Origin: Hyperoplus lanceolatus | Taxonomy: Eukaryota > Chordata > Actinopteri > Uranoscopiformes > Ammodytidae | Length of the DNA: 64,000 nucleotides | Reading direction: 5' to 3' | NCBI GenBank assembly: GCA_026929865.2 | Contig: CM049410.1 | Coordinates: 6,329,001-6,393,000 of the forward strand | In this document: positions 40,904-53,269 of the stretch, one piece after another | Numbering within the stretch: the first letter of the stretch is position 1 | Layout: the number at the start of each line of letters is the position of its first letter | Translations under genes and position numbers: made by a program | Notes under the pieces: generated by a model | Seen by the model: the letters and a program-made list of their open reading frames with translations, nothing else | What the model was told of the DNA's origin: nothing | The model's database searches: none

Positions 40904-41764
40904 ATGGCCTTCGCAGGAGTACTCAAGGATGATGCAATCACTGCAGCCCTGGCCGGGTGCAAAGGTGACACTTCAAGTTCCAAACACCTGTGTATCTTAT
41001 TGCATGGAGCAATATGCTTTTTGTGCAGTATGGATTCTTTTTCTTTTTAGTAACAAACTACTCATTCATTTCAGACGCTGGCACTTTCGATCACAAGAAG
41101 TTCTTCAAGGCATGCGGCATGCATGACAAGTCCCCTGAGGATGTGAAGAAGGCCTTCTACATCATTGACCAGGACAAGAGTGGCTTCATTGAGGAGGATG
41201 AGCTCAAGTAAGACACTCGCACATCCAGCGAACACAACGCTAGGGGGAACCCTTTGTCAACAGATATCCACACAACAGACCACTTCATTCAAAAAGCATT
41301 CTTGCAGCTCCTGTTCTGATATAACAAGAGTGAATAATATAGGTTATACAAACCTTCTATGCCCCCCTGGATGAAGCTTATTTTTCTATGAGAGGGAATA
41401 GAACAAGATTTTGGCTACATGTTGGTTCTTCATTTTAGTTTCATTATATCCATTAAACTATTTCAACACTTGTGTGTGTGTGAGCCAGAGGTGGCTGGGG
41501 TCAGTGAACTAAACACCAAACTGTGTCTGTCCGCAGGCTGTTCCTGCAGAACTTCAAGGCAGGTTCACGCGAGCTCACCCCCGCTGAGACCAAGGCATTC
41601 CTCAAAGCCGGTGACACCGACGGTGATGGCATGCTTGGTGTTGATGGTATGTATGGACCCTCCTTCACTCTTTCCCAAGAGATGTCCTTTGTCGAAAAGC
41701 AAATGCCAACAGTGTGTTTTCCTTTTGTCTACCTGCAGAGTTCGCCATAATGGTTAAGGCATAA
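40904..41764 (+). CDS. pvalb: Parvalbumin C: muscle beta-parvalbumin, 109 aa
   Basis: Coding exons 40904-40964, 41075-41207, 41537-41646 and 41739-41764 (330 nt, phases 1, 2, 1). It starts [19 protein letters not shown] and ends FAIMVKA. The CD loop is D52-E63 ([12 protein letters not shown]) and the EF loop D91-E102 ([12 protein letters not shown]), both with all ligands. Cys19 and Cys34 are present, with Arg76 and Glu82. It shares its first ten residues and most of the AB and CD regions with parvalbumin B, so the two are tandem duplicates of the muscle type. The ATG lies 6 bases after the acceptor TTTGCAG, and the first exon is non-coding. It should be a cytosolic calcium buffer of fast muscle. 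Confidence 0.96.
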
Positions 41765-42008
41765 AGTGGCAACTGACCAACAAGGCTCCCATGGAACAAC
41801 AAAAGCCCACGTCGACCTCCCCCTCCCTTTTCATCTGAATATAAATGATTTTTATACATTTGCTGAGGAGACGTTAACTCCTATGCAACACACTGTCCAA
41901 AGAAAAATGATGATTGTGAATGTCGCTCGGTTGTGTTCATGTCTTAAATATGAATTTTGCTTACTGTAAAATCTATGATGCACTTTCCAGGAACAAACGG
42001 CAAAAAAG

Positions 42009-42014
42009 AATAAA
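42009..42014 (+). terminator. Polyadenylation signal of parvalbumin C
   Basis: AATAAA about 245 bp after the stop codon. A T-rich stretch follows within 40 bp. Confidence 0.8.
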
Positions 42015-42098
42015 TATTCTTCTGCTACGGTCACATGGTTTTGAAACTCTCTTTTTTATTCTTCATCAATGTGGAACATCTGACAACATCTCTCTCTA

Positions 42099-42241
<143 letters not shown>

Positions 42242-42261
42242 CTCCTTGTACTTCTATATAT

Positions 42262-42456
42262 ATATTTTTTTTAAAGATATTTTTTTTTGCATTTTTATGC
42301 TTTATTGATGGTGTAGACTGTAGAGACAGAGTTGAAATGGGGCAGAGAGGGGAGTGACATACAGAGAATGACCGCGGGCTGGAATCGAACCCGGGTCTGC
42401 TGCTGGCCGAGGCCCATGGGGGGGACGCCCAATACAACTGAGCTAAGGGCACCCCC
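42262..42456 (-). mobile_element. tRNA-derived SINE, minus strand
   Basis: Read on the minus strand: GGGGGTGCCCTTAGCTCAGT with A box TAGCTCAGTTG (42445-42435), B box GGGTTCGATTCC (42392-42381), then a non-tRNA body and an AATAAAGC/AT-rich tail. The spacing between boxes is longer than in a real tRNA and the cloverleaf does not close, so it is a SINE. Its head matches 16290-16319. Confidence 0.75.
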
Positions 42457-42459
42457 TTG

Positions 42460-43930
42460 TACTTCTATTTTTGTCACCATACTGCTAACTACAGTTAAAG
42501 TTAGGGTACAAGGGGCTAGCTTGTTCCCTAACTTTATCTTTCACAAATAAAGGCCAAAAACAAACCCTGACACTTACCCAATTACCTACACCTTACTCAA
42601 ACATGAACCTTTAAACCAAGTGTTAACCCTTAAACAGCCCTTTACAGACTGGGCAAAAAGTCCTTACTCTGATGGTTAAAAACTTGAATTGGTCCTCCAA
42701 AGTTTAAATTACAAGCACAATAAAGACTATATTTTTTACAAAATGCTTAAACACTAAAAACTATTCTATGACCAAAGCATCACAACCATGAACTTTTGTA
42801 ATCATTTCCTAAACAAAAGCATCAACACTACAAACACAATTTCTTCCTGTAAAATACAAAACACATCTCAATTTGGAAAAACATACACACACATTCACAC
42901 ACATTCAAAAAAAATAATAATAATTGAATACCAATCAGCCCGAGCCTTAGCACTACAAATAGACCTCAGGTGAGCTCAGCTTCTTTGTGAGAACTTTGGC
43001 AACATGGAGGCAGTAACAATGAGGGAGGCTGGCTGGCAGAGAATCCTGCCCAATCTGTGTCGCTGCACAATAGCTCCCTAATACTGTAAGGACATTTAGA
43101 CCGGATATCAGGCAATATCTTCGCAGTAGCTTCTCAAAGGATGACTATACATGTGATGCGGATAAGGCTATGTGGCCAGACCCAAAAAGGAGGCAGTATC
43201 CAAACTGTGAAATTATTGAGAATCCAACCACGCCAGTCTTACAGTAAAAACACTATTTTTGTATTACCATTGTTCCCTTATTTGACTGTAATATTTGTTT
43301 ATGAGTTTGTGTGTGTATCAGTTTGATGCTAAAAACCGTTCTGAAAAGGGATTGTTTGGTTTTAATTTACAGTTTTTGCCATATGCTTACAAATATGTTG
43401 CAGAGTTTGGCTCACTGTGTCAAAACCTTACACACAGGCCCAATAAGACACAACACTTAGATATAAACATCTCACTTATACGGCACAATGAAACTCTAAG
43501 TCTTAAAGACACATAAAGCGTGTGCCCACACACTTCTGCACTGTTTGTTTTGTGTCATGCAGCGCCATCCTTCAGACACTAGATGGTGTTATGTCCATTA
43601 CAGTAACAGAAGAAGTCTGGAAGACGCACCAGCCAGAGGCAAGACACAAGTTCCATTAAATTACCTGCTAAAAAAAATTACATCTGTTGGGACATTTGAT
43701 TCCTTCAACCACAGCCTTCGCAGGAGAAAAGCATATATTGAATTACAGAGGCCCTTAAGTATTCATATCACATCAGACAGACACCAAGCAAATTAGAATA
43801 ATAAAGTCCAACTCAACTGCAATTTATGATATTTTTTAAATCTTAACTGATTGTCATCCTTTTTAAAAAGTGCAGTGTGTAAAGGGAATTTTCAGAACAG
43901 ACGTGTTAGAAATGGAATATAATAATACAA
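42460..43930. other. Intergenic DNA with no recognised gene
   Basis: AT-rich sequence after the SINE and before the transposon nest. Short frames have no family match and I see no clear repeat ends. Confidence 0.4.
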
Positions 43931-44581
43931 GTAGGGGAGAGTGGGGTGGGTTGTGTCAGGGGGCAAGTAGTGCCACCCCTTGTTTCTAGAAAACCATAGA
44001 AGAAATTGGTCATGTAACCACATATTTTTGAAGAGCCATCCATTTGACTCATCCTGTAAAGCCCAGTGCAACTAGCAACTCTGTGTGACCAGACGGGCTG
44101 AGACGTTCCAAAACTGGACCTGGCGATTTGACATGTTGAATCTTCTGCGACTCCTTGCAACGGCATTAGCCGCGCTGCAACGAGCAGTTCACATTGCTAC
44201 GACTTTTCCCCTGCAACGTTCTAAAACCGTCTCGTTGCGGGGCGAATCTTCGGTCTGAACTGGGCTTAAAGAAGGGAGACACACGGACTGAGAGGTAAGC
44301 ACATTTAAGCTAAAAAAAACTGTTTTATGACTTTCAAAGCACACTTTCTATGCTCAAGGTCTTCTGATTATTGTGTCTGAACAATTATAGACAAGTTTGA
44401 CAACATTCTATACACAGTTAGCATGATGTTAGTTCTAAACTGCTGCATCATGCTCAGTTTTCCAAAATGTTGGGGTTAGGGTGATTTGTGCCAAAGGGCC
44501 TGAGGTGTATATGCTGGTCACCAAAAAGAAAGTGATTGTCTACAGTAGTGCAGAAAAGACTGACATCTCCATTTCACTTAA

Positions 44582-45054
44582 AGGTGAAGTAAGCGGTTTA
44601 TTTATGTTAATATAAGTGTTAAATCACTCTTTATTCATACAGCGATCACTTACATAATGTGCTCGTTTCATAAAGCCGATCTCTCAGTAAGCTGCTCTGC
44701 ATGTAATCGGCATATAAACTTTTCGGGGATCCCGAAATTAATATCTAATCACAAGAGAGAACGATACAAACCGAAACCCGTCTCACTCATGGTCTCACTG
44801 CCGGTGCACGCCAGAGCGACACATGGGTGAATGTGTATGCGACTACAATGGCGGAGCAGGTAAAAATCCTTCCCAATGTCTGTTTTGATGGTTTTTATCA
44901 TGTTTTATCACACTTATGGATCTGAGGTGATGCTAGATAACTCGCTGCTTGAAGACCGCAGTGCATTACTGTGGTGACGTAGGGTAGGGACGAGCGAGGG
45001 GACTGCTAACTGCAGTGGAAGTTAGCTAAAAGAACCATTCCGCTTACAGCACCT
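44582..45054. mobile_element. Nested 473-bp inverted-repeat element with TTAA flanks
   Basis: It begins AGGTGAAGTAAGCGG and ends, read in reverse, AGGTGCTGTAAGCGG. TTAA lies on both sides (44578-44581 and 45055-45058). The related sequence at 16190 shows the single TTAA of an unfilled site. TTAA duplication points to a piggyBac-type non-autonomous element. Confidence 0.8.
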
Positions 45055-45225
45055 TTAACAACACCACTGATGAGAGTTCAGATGGCCAGAATGATGATGA
45101 TGATGAGTCTGCTGGTGCCTTTGTCATTGTGAGCTTTGCAGGTAAAACCATCTAGATCTGCTAGGCTTTGTTTAAGAAAATTGACCTTCAATCGTTGTAA
45201 AATATTTACTTTAAATAAACCTTAA

Positions 45226-46085
45226 AGCCACTACGAGTAAGATGGCACGTTGGCGTCCCCTTTGGACAAAAGCGGTAATATTTTTACGACGCCCGCTGTC
45301 GCAAAGCTGTTTTCTAGCGCGTGCCAGGCGTGCGAGTGTGAACTGAGAAGGGTGCAATATAGTGCATGTCTGTGTGTTGAAAGTGTGAGGACTCTTTTCG
45401 GCTCCGTGAGAGTGGTTTTAACTACTCTCTCTCACAGAGCTGAAAGATTACGTGTCCTCACAGAAAGCGAATGAACGAGAGACGGCAGTTAGTATGGATC
45501 ACGATGAAGTAATGTGTTTGTGTTGTTGATGTAAATAATGACTATTTCAGATAATGGTTATCTGATTATGGTGAACCAAAGCAAACTTTGTGTTAGTACC
45601 AACCGCTCATTCATTTAGGAGTAAACACTGCAGTCTAGTTTCGCTCTTGTGAAATTGTATACACGTTGCTTGGCAACGCCCTCGTCCCGCAAGTAGCCTA
45701 TATCACTCTCCCTTTTAGCTTTTCTTCATTGCATTTTAATTTTTTTCTGTGATGGTTCAGCCCCATTATAAGTCATTATGACGACAAATAACTGTCTCAA
45801 ACAAGGCTCCCGCTCCCCTTCCCTCACCTGGAGGGATAGGCTTCTCAAATCACGTTGCTGCACCACACTGAAATCTGCGACCAATATGGATATGTGACCA
45901 TAGAGCTTGCACGAGCAAACCGAAAATCGGACTGGGTGTGCGACCAGACCAAAAGCAGTAATAAAAACTATTTAAAAACGTCTTTCTTTGCACTGATGGT
46001 CTCGTTTGCTGTTACAGGTAATTTATGATTATCAGAGGAAACATGAGGCTGTTTAAAAGATATTTAAATGTTACTCGTAACCGCT
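45226..46085. mobile_element. Nested 860-bp inverted-repeat element with TTAA flanks
   Basis: Left end AGCCACTACGAGTAAGAT. Right end read in reverse: AGCGGTTACGAGTAACAT. TTAA lies on both sides (45222-45225, 46086-46089). No intact coding region. A shorter relative lies at about 46447-46672. Confidence 0.75.
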
Positions 46086-46446
46086 TTAAAGGAGTCATTT
46101 TCTAATGGATTTGTCTTGCTTTTATATAGCATTACAGTTTATGAGATATACTGTATGTCAAAGGAACAATTTACCCCAACGTATTCTCTCCAAAGGTACA
46201 ACTTGCCCCGCACCGGGGGCAAGTTGTGCCAAGAGAACACTTTTTTCCGAAAGGTATATTTCTTAAACAGTTTATTTCAGATCCAAAGTTATTGTTGCCA
46301 GGGATGCACCACATCCTGCAATATACCCACAAATTTCTAACTGTCAAGGCCTAACTTTAAAGTCACTTTGAGTAAAAAGTTGAACAACTCACCCCACTCT
46401 CCCCTATATTAGTGTATTATCACTTAAACTTTAAGTTTTTGGTAAT

Positions 46447-46672
46447 TATTGCACCCCCTTTGGACAAAAGAGGTAGTGTTTTTACTATGCCAGCTGTTGT
46501 TACTGGGTGAGTGTACGCGTTCCCATGACAAAGGCATTGTGAAAAACTATATAAAAATAGCATTATTTGCACCGATGGTCTCGTTGGCTGTTACATTTAT
46601 AATTTATGATCATCAGAGGTAAAATCAGACTGTTTCAGAAATATTTAAAAGTTCCTCGTAGCACCTTTATCC
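46447..46672. mobile_element. Internally shortened relative of the 45.2-46.1 kb element
   Basis: CCCCTTTGGACAAAAGAGGT matches 45257 onward, and CACCGATGGTCTCGTTGGCT through TAATTTATGATCATCAGAGG matches the right part near 45990-46040. It ends in GTTCCTCGTAGCACCTTTA, the family terminus. About 600 bp of the middle are absent. Confidence 0.6.
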
Positions 46673-46895
46673 GAAAGAGGCCAGGAGGACTGAAAATTGG
46701 GGCGCCATCCTCTCTGCCAATCTATAGCCTACTTTAGGGGCGAGGCTTGTAAAGAACATTAGCAAATGTAAATGAATAAATGATCGCCTAGTAACAGTAT
46801 AGTCTGTGAGGTATCAACATGGCACATGACATCATGCACCGGGTGTGGGCAAAGGTTGCGTCGCAGCTCTCCATCCGGTGTCCTCAGGCTCTTTA

Positions 46896-46996
<101 letters not shown>

Positions 46997-47755
46997 ACAA
47001 CGAGAGGAGATGATTGGGTTTCTCTTTTCTCTTTAGCTGCTCAGGAGTTCAGCTCGACTTGGAGCTCACTGATCGGACATAACTCGTTGAGGGGCCCCAT
47101 TAACAAGTTGGCACCGGGGTTAGGTTTAGGATGAAAGGCTCACAATGACAAACCACCGGGGATAGGCCGCAAGCTTTTATCCAAAATGAAAGACCAAAAG
47201 GATTCTTCCCCGAGAGCTTGAAACACCTGTTCTTGATTAATACCAGCAAAACTTCTTTGGGCGATAATTGAATCATATCGCAATGGATCATGATCATTTC
47301 ATGAGACAACTATGTAAATGTATTTTGACTCATTTTTATTTGGCTCATATTTGTTCTCCGTCTGCAGGCCTCTGAATAATGTTTAAGAGGCTCTTTAGCG
47401 CATGTCATGACACAGCACCAGGCCAACATTGCCTGCATTTGGAGGTCGCCAGCTGACACGTTCTAATGTGTGAGAGAGCTTGCCCAGGGCTGCAGTGACC
47501 CTGTACCTTCAGTTACATTCAAGGATATCCCCAGGTATACGGTTGCAGATATGTTGGAGACACTTTGGGAAGTGACACTAATTGGGGCCGAGGTTGCACT
47601 GTCTAATGGTCAGCACTGTGGACCGACTGTTGAACTTGAGCACCGACTGTTGAACTTGACAATGAACTTGAGCATCTCATGTTTCCATAAACCATTTCTA
47701 CCATTGCCTGTTTGTCTGTCTGTCTGTCTGTCTGTCTATTTGTCTTTCTCTTTCA

Positions 47756-47758
<3 letters not shown>

Positions 47759-47850
<92 letters not shown>
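47759..47850 (+). repeat. (CA)n microsatellite preceded by (GTCT)n
   Basis: A run of TGTCTGTCTGTC (about 47710-47740) leads into 92 bp of CA repeat with one CCC interruption, ending in GCGCACGCGCAC. Confidence 0.96.
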
Positions 47851-47852
<2 letters not shown>

Positions 47853-47899
47853 GCACGCGCACTGCTATGTGCACCTTCAACTAACCTTACAACATGAAG

Positions 47900-49380
47900 A
47901 GAAATAACCTTTTTTTCCCTTGTGCTGCTGCAGAGAAAACTCTCTCAGGAATGGGCTTAATGACCCCTGAATTTGTTTGTGTCAGAGCCGCTGGGGGCCA
48001 CAAACGCCCCATGAAAATACAACCCAAATTGGTCATTTTGCAACAAGACATATTGGACAGACAAAAAAAAGTGTAGTGTGCAGCTATACGGCTTACAGGA
48101 AGAAAAACACAATGATCAAATGATCAAAATCAAGCCAGTGCTCAGCTCTGTATGACCTCTGACTGGCAATACCTCTATTTACATTGTTCACAGGAAGGCC
48201 CGGGACATTGCACATAATGCATCATCATCACCAAAGGCAGGACAGGACAACCACAGCAGAGGGGTGACCTCAGGTCCCTTCATCAGCACGCTTGACAAAG
48301 CAATTTAGTAAGTCTGTGTCCCCCTGTCATGTCTGAGGCTGCTCCAAAGCACCGGCATCCCTGACAGTCAGTGATGAGTGGCTCGGTGTGTTTGATGTGT
48401 TGTTTTACAGTACAATTGACTGGAGATGATCTGAACCGCCATGTGTTGTGTGAATCTGACTCTAATCTACTATAAGCCAGGTGGATGTTGTTGTTGTTTT
48501 TATGTTTTTATTGCACATCAAAACAAATATAGTAGATCAGTAAAAAAAAAGGCAGATATAATTTGATTGGAAGTTAACAAAAAAATAAAACACATAACTG
48601 AAATGTGTAGGGGAAAAAAACGCATAATGGCTTAAGGTGGCCCTCCTAATGCAAGACATTTAACATAGACAAAGAAAGTAGTACAAACATTTTAAAGAAA
48701 ATGTGTGATTAAGCAGGTATTAAAATATAAATGGTGGAATACAGAGAAGGAGTATGATAGTTGACGTTTGCTCAATGAGGAACATCAGTGGAACATTGAG
48801 AAAAGGTTGTCCTGACTAAGGTATGATGGAGATTGATGGCTGATCTTGTGTTGTAATGATAGATTTGGGGAATCGTACTGGGATATGTTGTGAAAACTGA
48901 AAAACAAAAATAGGAAACTTAGTCACTGGAATAAAGCAATGGAAAATGTCCAAGGCAGACCAGACTTAAATGGTTTGTATGTGCTGACCTCTTAGGTGAC
49001 CCCAGTCTGCGAGACTTTAGGTTGAATGTCATGGGTTAGATTTTATTTCCCATAGCTCACCTCAAATGTAATGATAGGGGCCTAATTTGCAGTGCTACTG
49101 TATGTGGCTAAGATGCGCACAGTATTGGACTGCTGCCTGTAAAATGATATCTGTATGGAAGGGGGGAGGGATAGAGCGATTGCAGTTACATTACAGCCTC
49201 CCTGCATTTACTGTGTACTGTATAATTCTAGAGGTGAGAGGAGGAGGAGAAGGAGAAAGAGAAGGAGGAGGGGTTGACAGAGGGGGAGTGGTGGTGGATG
49301 GGGAGAAGAACGCGCTTTTTAACTTAATTTGCTATTTGCAAGGGCGTTACATATGTCCACGGTCCGGTCTCTCTGTGTCC
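47900..49380. other. Intergenic DNA upstream of parvalbumin D
   Basis: No gene recognised. There is a purine-rich (GGAGAA)n-like stretch around 49215-49300, just upstream of the promoter of D. Confidence 0.4.
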
Positions 49381-49387
49381 CTGGGCG

Positions 49388-49515
49388 TTATAAATAGGCT
49401 AGTAAAGGTTAATTAGTTAGCTGGGAAATTGGATCAGGGGCGGGCAGTTAGAATTCGATCCATAGACAGGTAACTCAAGCGATCCCTATTGTCACCGCAA
49501 TCAGACCTATATAAA
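49388..49515 (+). promoter_or_regulatory. Promoter of parvalbumin D (MEF2-like site and TATA box)
   Basis: TTATAAATAG at 49388-49397 fits the MEF2 consensus but is also a good TATA-like string. TATATAAA lies at 49508-49515. A non-coding first exon probably runs from about 49540 to the donor ACACG|GTAAGC at 49604. Two start sites are possible. Confidence 0.6.
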
Positions 49516-50070
49516 TCCGCCTTGACAGACAGGAGTCACATCGCCTTAACCTCTCCTTGCTGGATCACCGACCGAGCGAGACAACACCCCCCACACACAA
49601 CACGGTAAGCGGCCGTGTGCTTTCCTTGGAGAGGTTGCTTTCGATGGAGAGAGGCTACTTTTCTACTTTTTCATCTATATTTCTCTTTTAAGAACATCGC
49701 CTTTTGATGATTTTGTAGAGACGGATCCTCGGGCTAATATCCACTTTAGAGCACTTAAGACGAGCTTTTCCTAGTTAGACGACAGCCAGGTAGGATAATT
49801 GCGTGCGTAAAAGGTGAGCTTTTTTGGTTACATGTGCCTAAAGCCAAAGCAGGAACAGAAAAGTCATTTCTATCGTGTTTAATCCGTTGTTTGAGACAGA
49901 GAGTAATTGTAAGAATGTCACATTCTGACTTTGACAAGAACTTATTGGGACTTCTTTCTTGCGCTCTCCATCAGTGTGAAGTAATGCGTTTGGTTTGCTT
50001 CTGTACCTGGATAGAATTTTTTTATTTAATAATTCACCATGGCTGTTCCTCCTACCTACAGGAAATAAAA

Positions 50071-51237
50071 ATGTCGCTCTCATCTATCCTCTCCGCTGAT
50101 GCCATCGACAGTGCTATCAAGGACTGCCAAGGTATCGTCTTCAATCAATATCATTATTGCTGCCCTACATTCTAGTTTTTCTTGAAGTTCTATACAGTGT
50201 TTCTGCAGGAGCCTGCACAGTCAGCAGACAATAGGCAATGCTTATGCATATAGGGCAAAGTTAGGTGCAGTATAAGCCGGGGTAGTACATGGTTAAGGCT
50301 TTGCTATAATAGAAGAAATAGGGCACAACTCCAGCATTGATCCTGTTGGTTTTAGCACTGTGATGAAAAGATAAGAACAAGGCTTGGCGAAGCTCTGAAA
50401 TATTGAAAAAATGTTCATAAAAAGTTTGGTTATGTATATCATATTTGATAATACCGAATTGTCAGTCATATTCCACATTGTCTCCACAAATAAATAGCTT
50501 GAGGCTTTGCTGATATTTAGAGATACTTTGCCTTAGAGAAACAACTTAGAGTAGACTTAACTACATCTTGAAATGTAACTTTTGCTGTTCCTGACTGCTG
50601 CTTTTCCATTCTCCTCCAGGAGCAGACTCCTTCTGTCCCAAGAAGTTCTTCCAGCTGTGCGGCCTCACAAAGAAGAGCCCCCAGGATGTGAAGAAGGTCT
50701 TCGGGATCCTGGACAACGATGGCAGTGGTTTCATTGAGGAAGAGGAGCTCAAGTGAGTGAGCAGCCGGTTCACTAACTATAGCGTTTTTTATTATACATG
50801 TATTTGTGCCCAGGATTTAATGGGGGCAGTGGCTCTATCTGCCGGGAGGAGAATTAAATCTTATTAAAAGATAATAACTTTTTCAATATGGTTGAAAGCT
50901 GCAGTGTGGGGGGAAACCCATTTTTATTGTTAGTTCAGCCAACTTCTCAGGGCCGACATTATACATTCACAACTCGATCTAACACATTGATATCAACACT
51001 TTGTAACTTTTAACCATTGTAAGAGACTGTCTACTCATTAGGGAGTTGTGTTCTCCGGCTAACTGTAGGAAATGTCACGGAACTGGATAGGTCCAAAAAT
51101 TGAGTTGAAAAACCTGCTTTTTTATATACTCTACATCATGTACACGTGTGTACTTTAATCTATTTCTTTAAGTTTTGTATTTGAACAGAATGTACTTCTG
51201 TGTTAGTTCCTGAATTAGGCCTTTGTGGTTATTGCTC

Positions 51238-51269
<32 letters not shown>

Positions 51270-51295
51270 TGTATGTATGTATGTATGTATGTATG

Positions 51296-51326
<31 letters not shown>

Positions 51327-51977
51327 CTGTATCCAGTTGTTACTGTTATTGAGATGTACCTGCTCTAACCTGAGTGTTTTCCTCTGCGTCTCTGTGAATG
51401 CCAGGTTCTTCCTCCAGAGGTTTTCTCCTGGAGCTCGCGTTCTGACAGACAAGGAGACCAAGGGCTTCCTGTGTGCTGCTGATGACGACAGCGATGGCAG
51501 GATTGGAGCAGATGGTGAGGGGATCCACACCTATACTTGATGTAGCCATCATGCAAAATGTGCATTTGTGTGATAGTTAAACCCATAATTGTCCACACAC
51601 TGTCTACATGTTCCGTTATAATGCAGATTGATTCAATGGAATCAGTTGTATCACTAGAATATTGGGACTGTTCAGTGTCACTGTTCAAAAAATGGCACCT
51701 GCACAATATTTCTTCCGACTGTTGGTGATTTTACATCTTGGAATGAGTTTAATTGTATTTACAAATGAATATGCTGTTAACTTGAAGGCACAACAGTCGG
51801 CCCTGCTAGGCATTACCATGGAAGCTTTGTCTTTAGTGGTTTAATATGTTTATTGTTACTAAACTATAAAATAATACATATTTAGATATTTGGCAGGTGA
51901 GGTAAATAATCAGGTGTGACATTTGTCTGATGAGGTTCCTTTTATCTACAGAGTTCCAGGCCATGGTCTTGTCCTAA
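50071..51977 (+). CDS. ocm: Parvalbumin D: oncomodulin/thymic-parvalbumin-like, 109 aa
   Basis: Coding exons 50071-50131, 50620-50752, 51405-51514 and 51952-51977 (330 nt, phases 1, 2, 1). It starts [20 protein letters not shown] and ends DEFQAMVLS, which is the oncomodulin/CPV3 (zebrafish pvalb8-like) pattern rather than the muscle pattern of B and C. The CD loop is D52-E63 ([12 protein letters not shown]) and the EF loop D91-E102 ([12 protein letters not shown]), both complete. Glu60 stands where mammalian oncomodulin has the affinity-lowering Asp (Asp59 in Met-less numbering), so the CD site should bind like a normal parvalbumin. In fish such proteins are known from sensory hair cells and other tissues. 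Expression here is inferred. The exact paralogue name is uncertain. Confidence 0.93.
51239..51325 (+). repeat. (GTAT)n tetranucleotide repeat
   Basis: About 87 bp in the intron between the calcium-loop exons of parvalbumin D. Parvalbumin A has a different tetranucleotide repeat in the equivalent intron. Confidence 0.97.
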
Positions 51978-52252
51978 ACTACTGGACTCCAATCGCTCCG
52001 ACTCGGTCAACATCTCCAACCCCGCCTCCCTATCCTACTGCTTCAAGGGCTCTCTTCATTTGAATCACTCATTTTCCATCGTAGATTAAAAGAAAAACCC
52101 AAAACGATTATTTTTATTTTGAAAAAGACTCCCTCTGATCCACAGACAAACCACACTCTCATCAATTTTGTTCCTCTTTTTAATTTGTATTAGACAGATC
52201 GTAAGGCTGTATTTCCCAAATAGATGTACAATTTACCAAATGAATGAAAACA

Positions 52253-52258
52253 AATAAA
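52253..52258 (+). terminator. Polyadenylation signal of parvalbumin D
   Basis: AATAAA about 275 bp after the stop codon. A second AATAAAA follows within 10 bp. Confidence 0.75.
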
Positions 52259-52580
52259 ATAATAAAACCCAAGTCCCATGGCTCCTTTGCATATTTTCAT
52301 GTTCCTGAATGTCTTCTAATCAGATATGGTTTGAGGTGAAAACGGGTGGCTTGACACAAAACACAAAGTTTGTTGATTGGTTTCAAATTCACAAGATGGT
52401 GTAATCCCACCTCCTGTAATGTGTTTTGTTATAGTTTTGTTCTGTGGTGTCCTGAAATCTTCCCTTATTACCCATACGCAGCGGTAAATGAGACTGAATG
52501 TCAGACAGTCACGAATATGAGAAGTCAGACATGTCCTCAAAACACAGGGTTTCTAATTGAGGTGTATATACAGTGCTATA

Positions 52581-52582
<2 letters not shown>

Positions 52583-52659
<77 letters not shown>
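52583..52659 (+). repeat. (GT)n microsatellite
   Basis: 77 bp of uninterrupted GT. It is the first of three long tracts within 620 bp, and the next one is in the opposite sense. Confidence 0.98.
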
Positions 52660-52661
<2 letters not shown>

Positions 52662-52807
52662 CCTATAGTTATAGAGCAAGCATAGGGGAAAAGCAGAGAA
52701 GGTGACCTTGATGACCACCTGAGTGTCACAGCGGCTGGATCGAGTGACACCTGACCTCAGCTTTGCAAATAAACCCAGCTGAACCTCGGTGCTGCACCGG
52801 CTAGGGC

Positions 52808-52808
<1 letters not shown>

Positions 52809-52893
<85 letters not shown>
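52809..52893 (+). repeat. (AC)n microsatellite
   Basis: 85 bp of AC, complementary in sense to the GT tracts on either side. Confidence 0.98.
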
Positions 52894-52896
<3 letters not shown>

Positions 52897-53073
52897 CCCA
52901 ATGAATTTGCAAAAATCAAATATCAAATACAGAAACCCATCCATGCAAACACATACACACACACACGCACACACACACACAATCCAAAATATGCACATGA
53001 ACACACGCAAATTATGTTTGTGTTTACATATGCACCAGTGTGATGCATATGTATGTGATGTGGTATGAATGCA

Positions 53074-53078
<5 letters not shown>

Positions 53079-53131
<53 letters not shown>

Positions 53132-53160
53132 ACTGGGTGTGTGTGTGTGTGTGTGTGTGT

Positions 53161-53197
<37 letters not shown>
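53079..53197 (+). repeat. (GT)n microsatellite, interrupted
   Basis: About 119 bp of GT with interruptions ATGACTGG and one C. Confidence 0.97.
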
Positions 53198-53198
<1 letters not shown>

Positions 53199-53269
53199 TG
53201 CTTTGTAGGAGATGCAAGCTCTGCAGGATGCTATACCTGAGAATGCTATAGCCTTACATGTAATCCTTT

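Larger units (their letters stand above)
43934..46404 (+). mobile_element. Host DNA transposon remnant carrying two nested insertions
   Basis: The left end GGGGAGAGTGGGGTGGGTTGT and the right end, read in reverse as GGGGAGAGTGGGGTGAGTTGT, match at 20 of 21 bases, and TA lies outside each, suggesting a TA target duplication. Without the two insertions (44582-45054 and 45226-46085) the element is about 1.1 kb. It keeps a coding-like remnant split by the first insertion: KKKVIVYSSAEKTDISISL, then, after it, NTTDESSDGQND and AGAFVIVSFAGK. The remnant resembles the C-terminal end of pogo-type transposase proteins, but I hold that loosely. A matching fragment lies at 16120-16288. Confidence 0.6.

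Noticed and set aside
42381-42456. tRNA gene on the minus strand
   Set aside because: A and B boxes are present but the spacing is too long and no cloverleaf closes. A SINE tail follows. The same applies to B boxes at 19790 and 25279.
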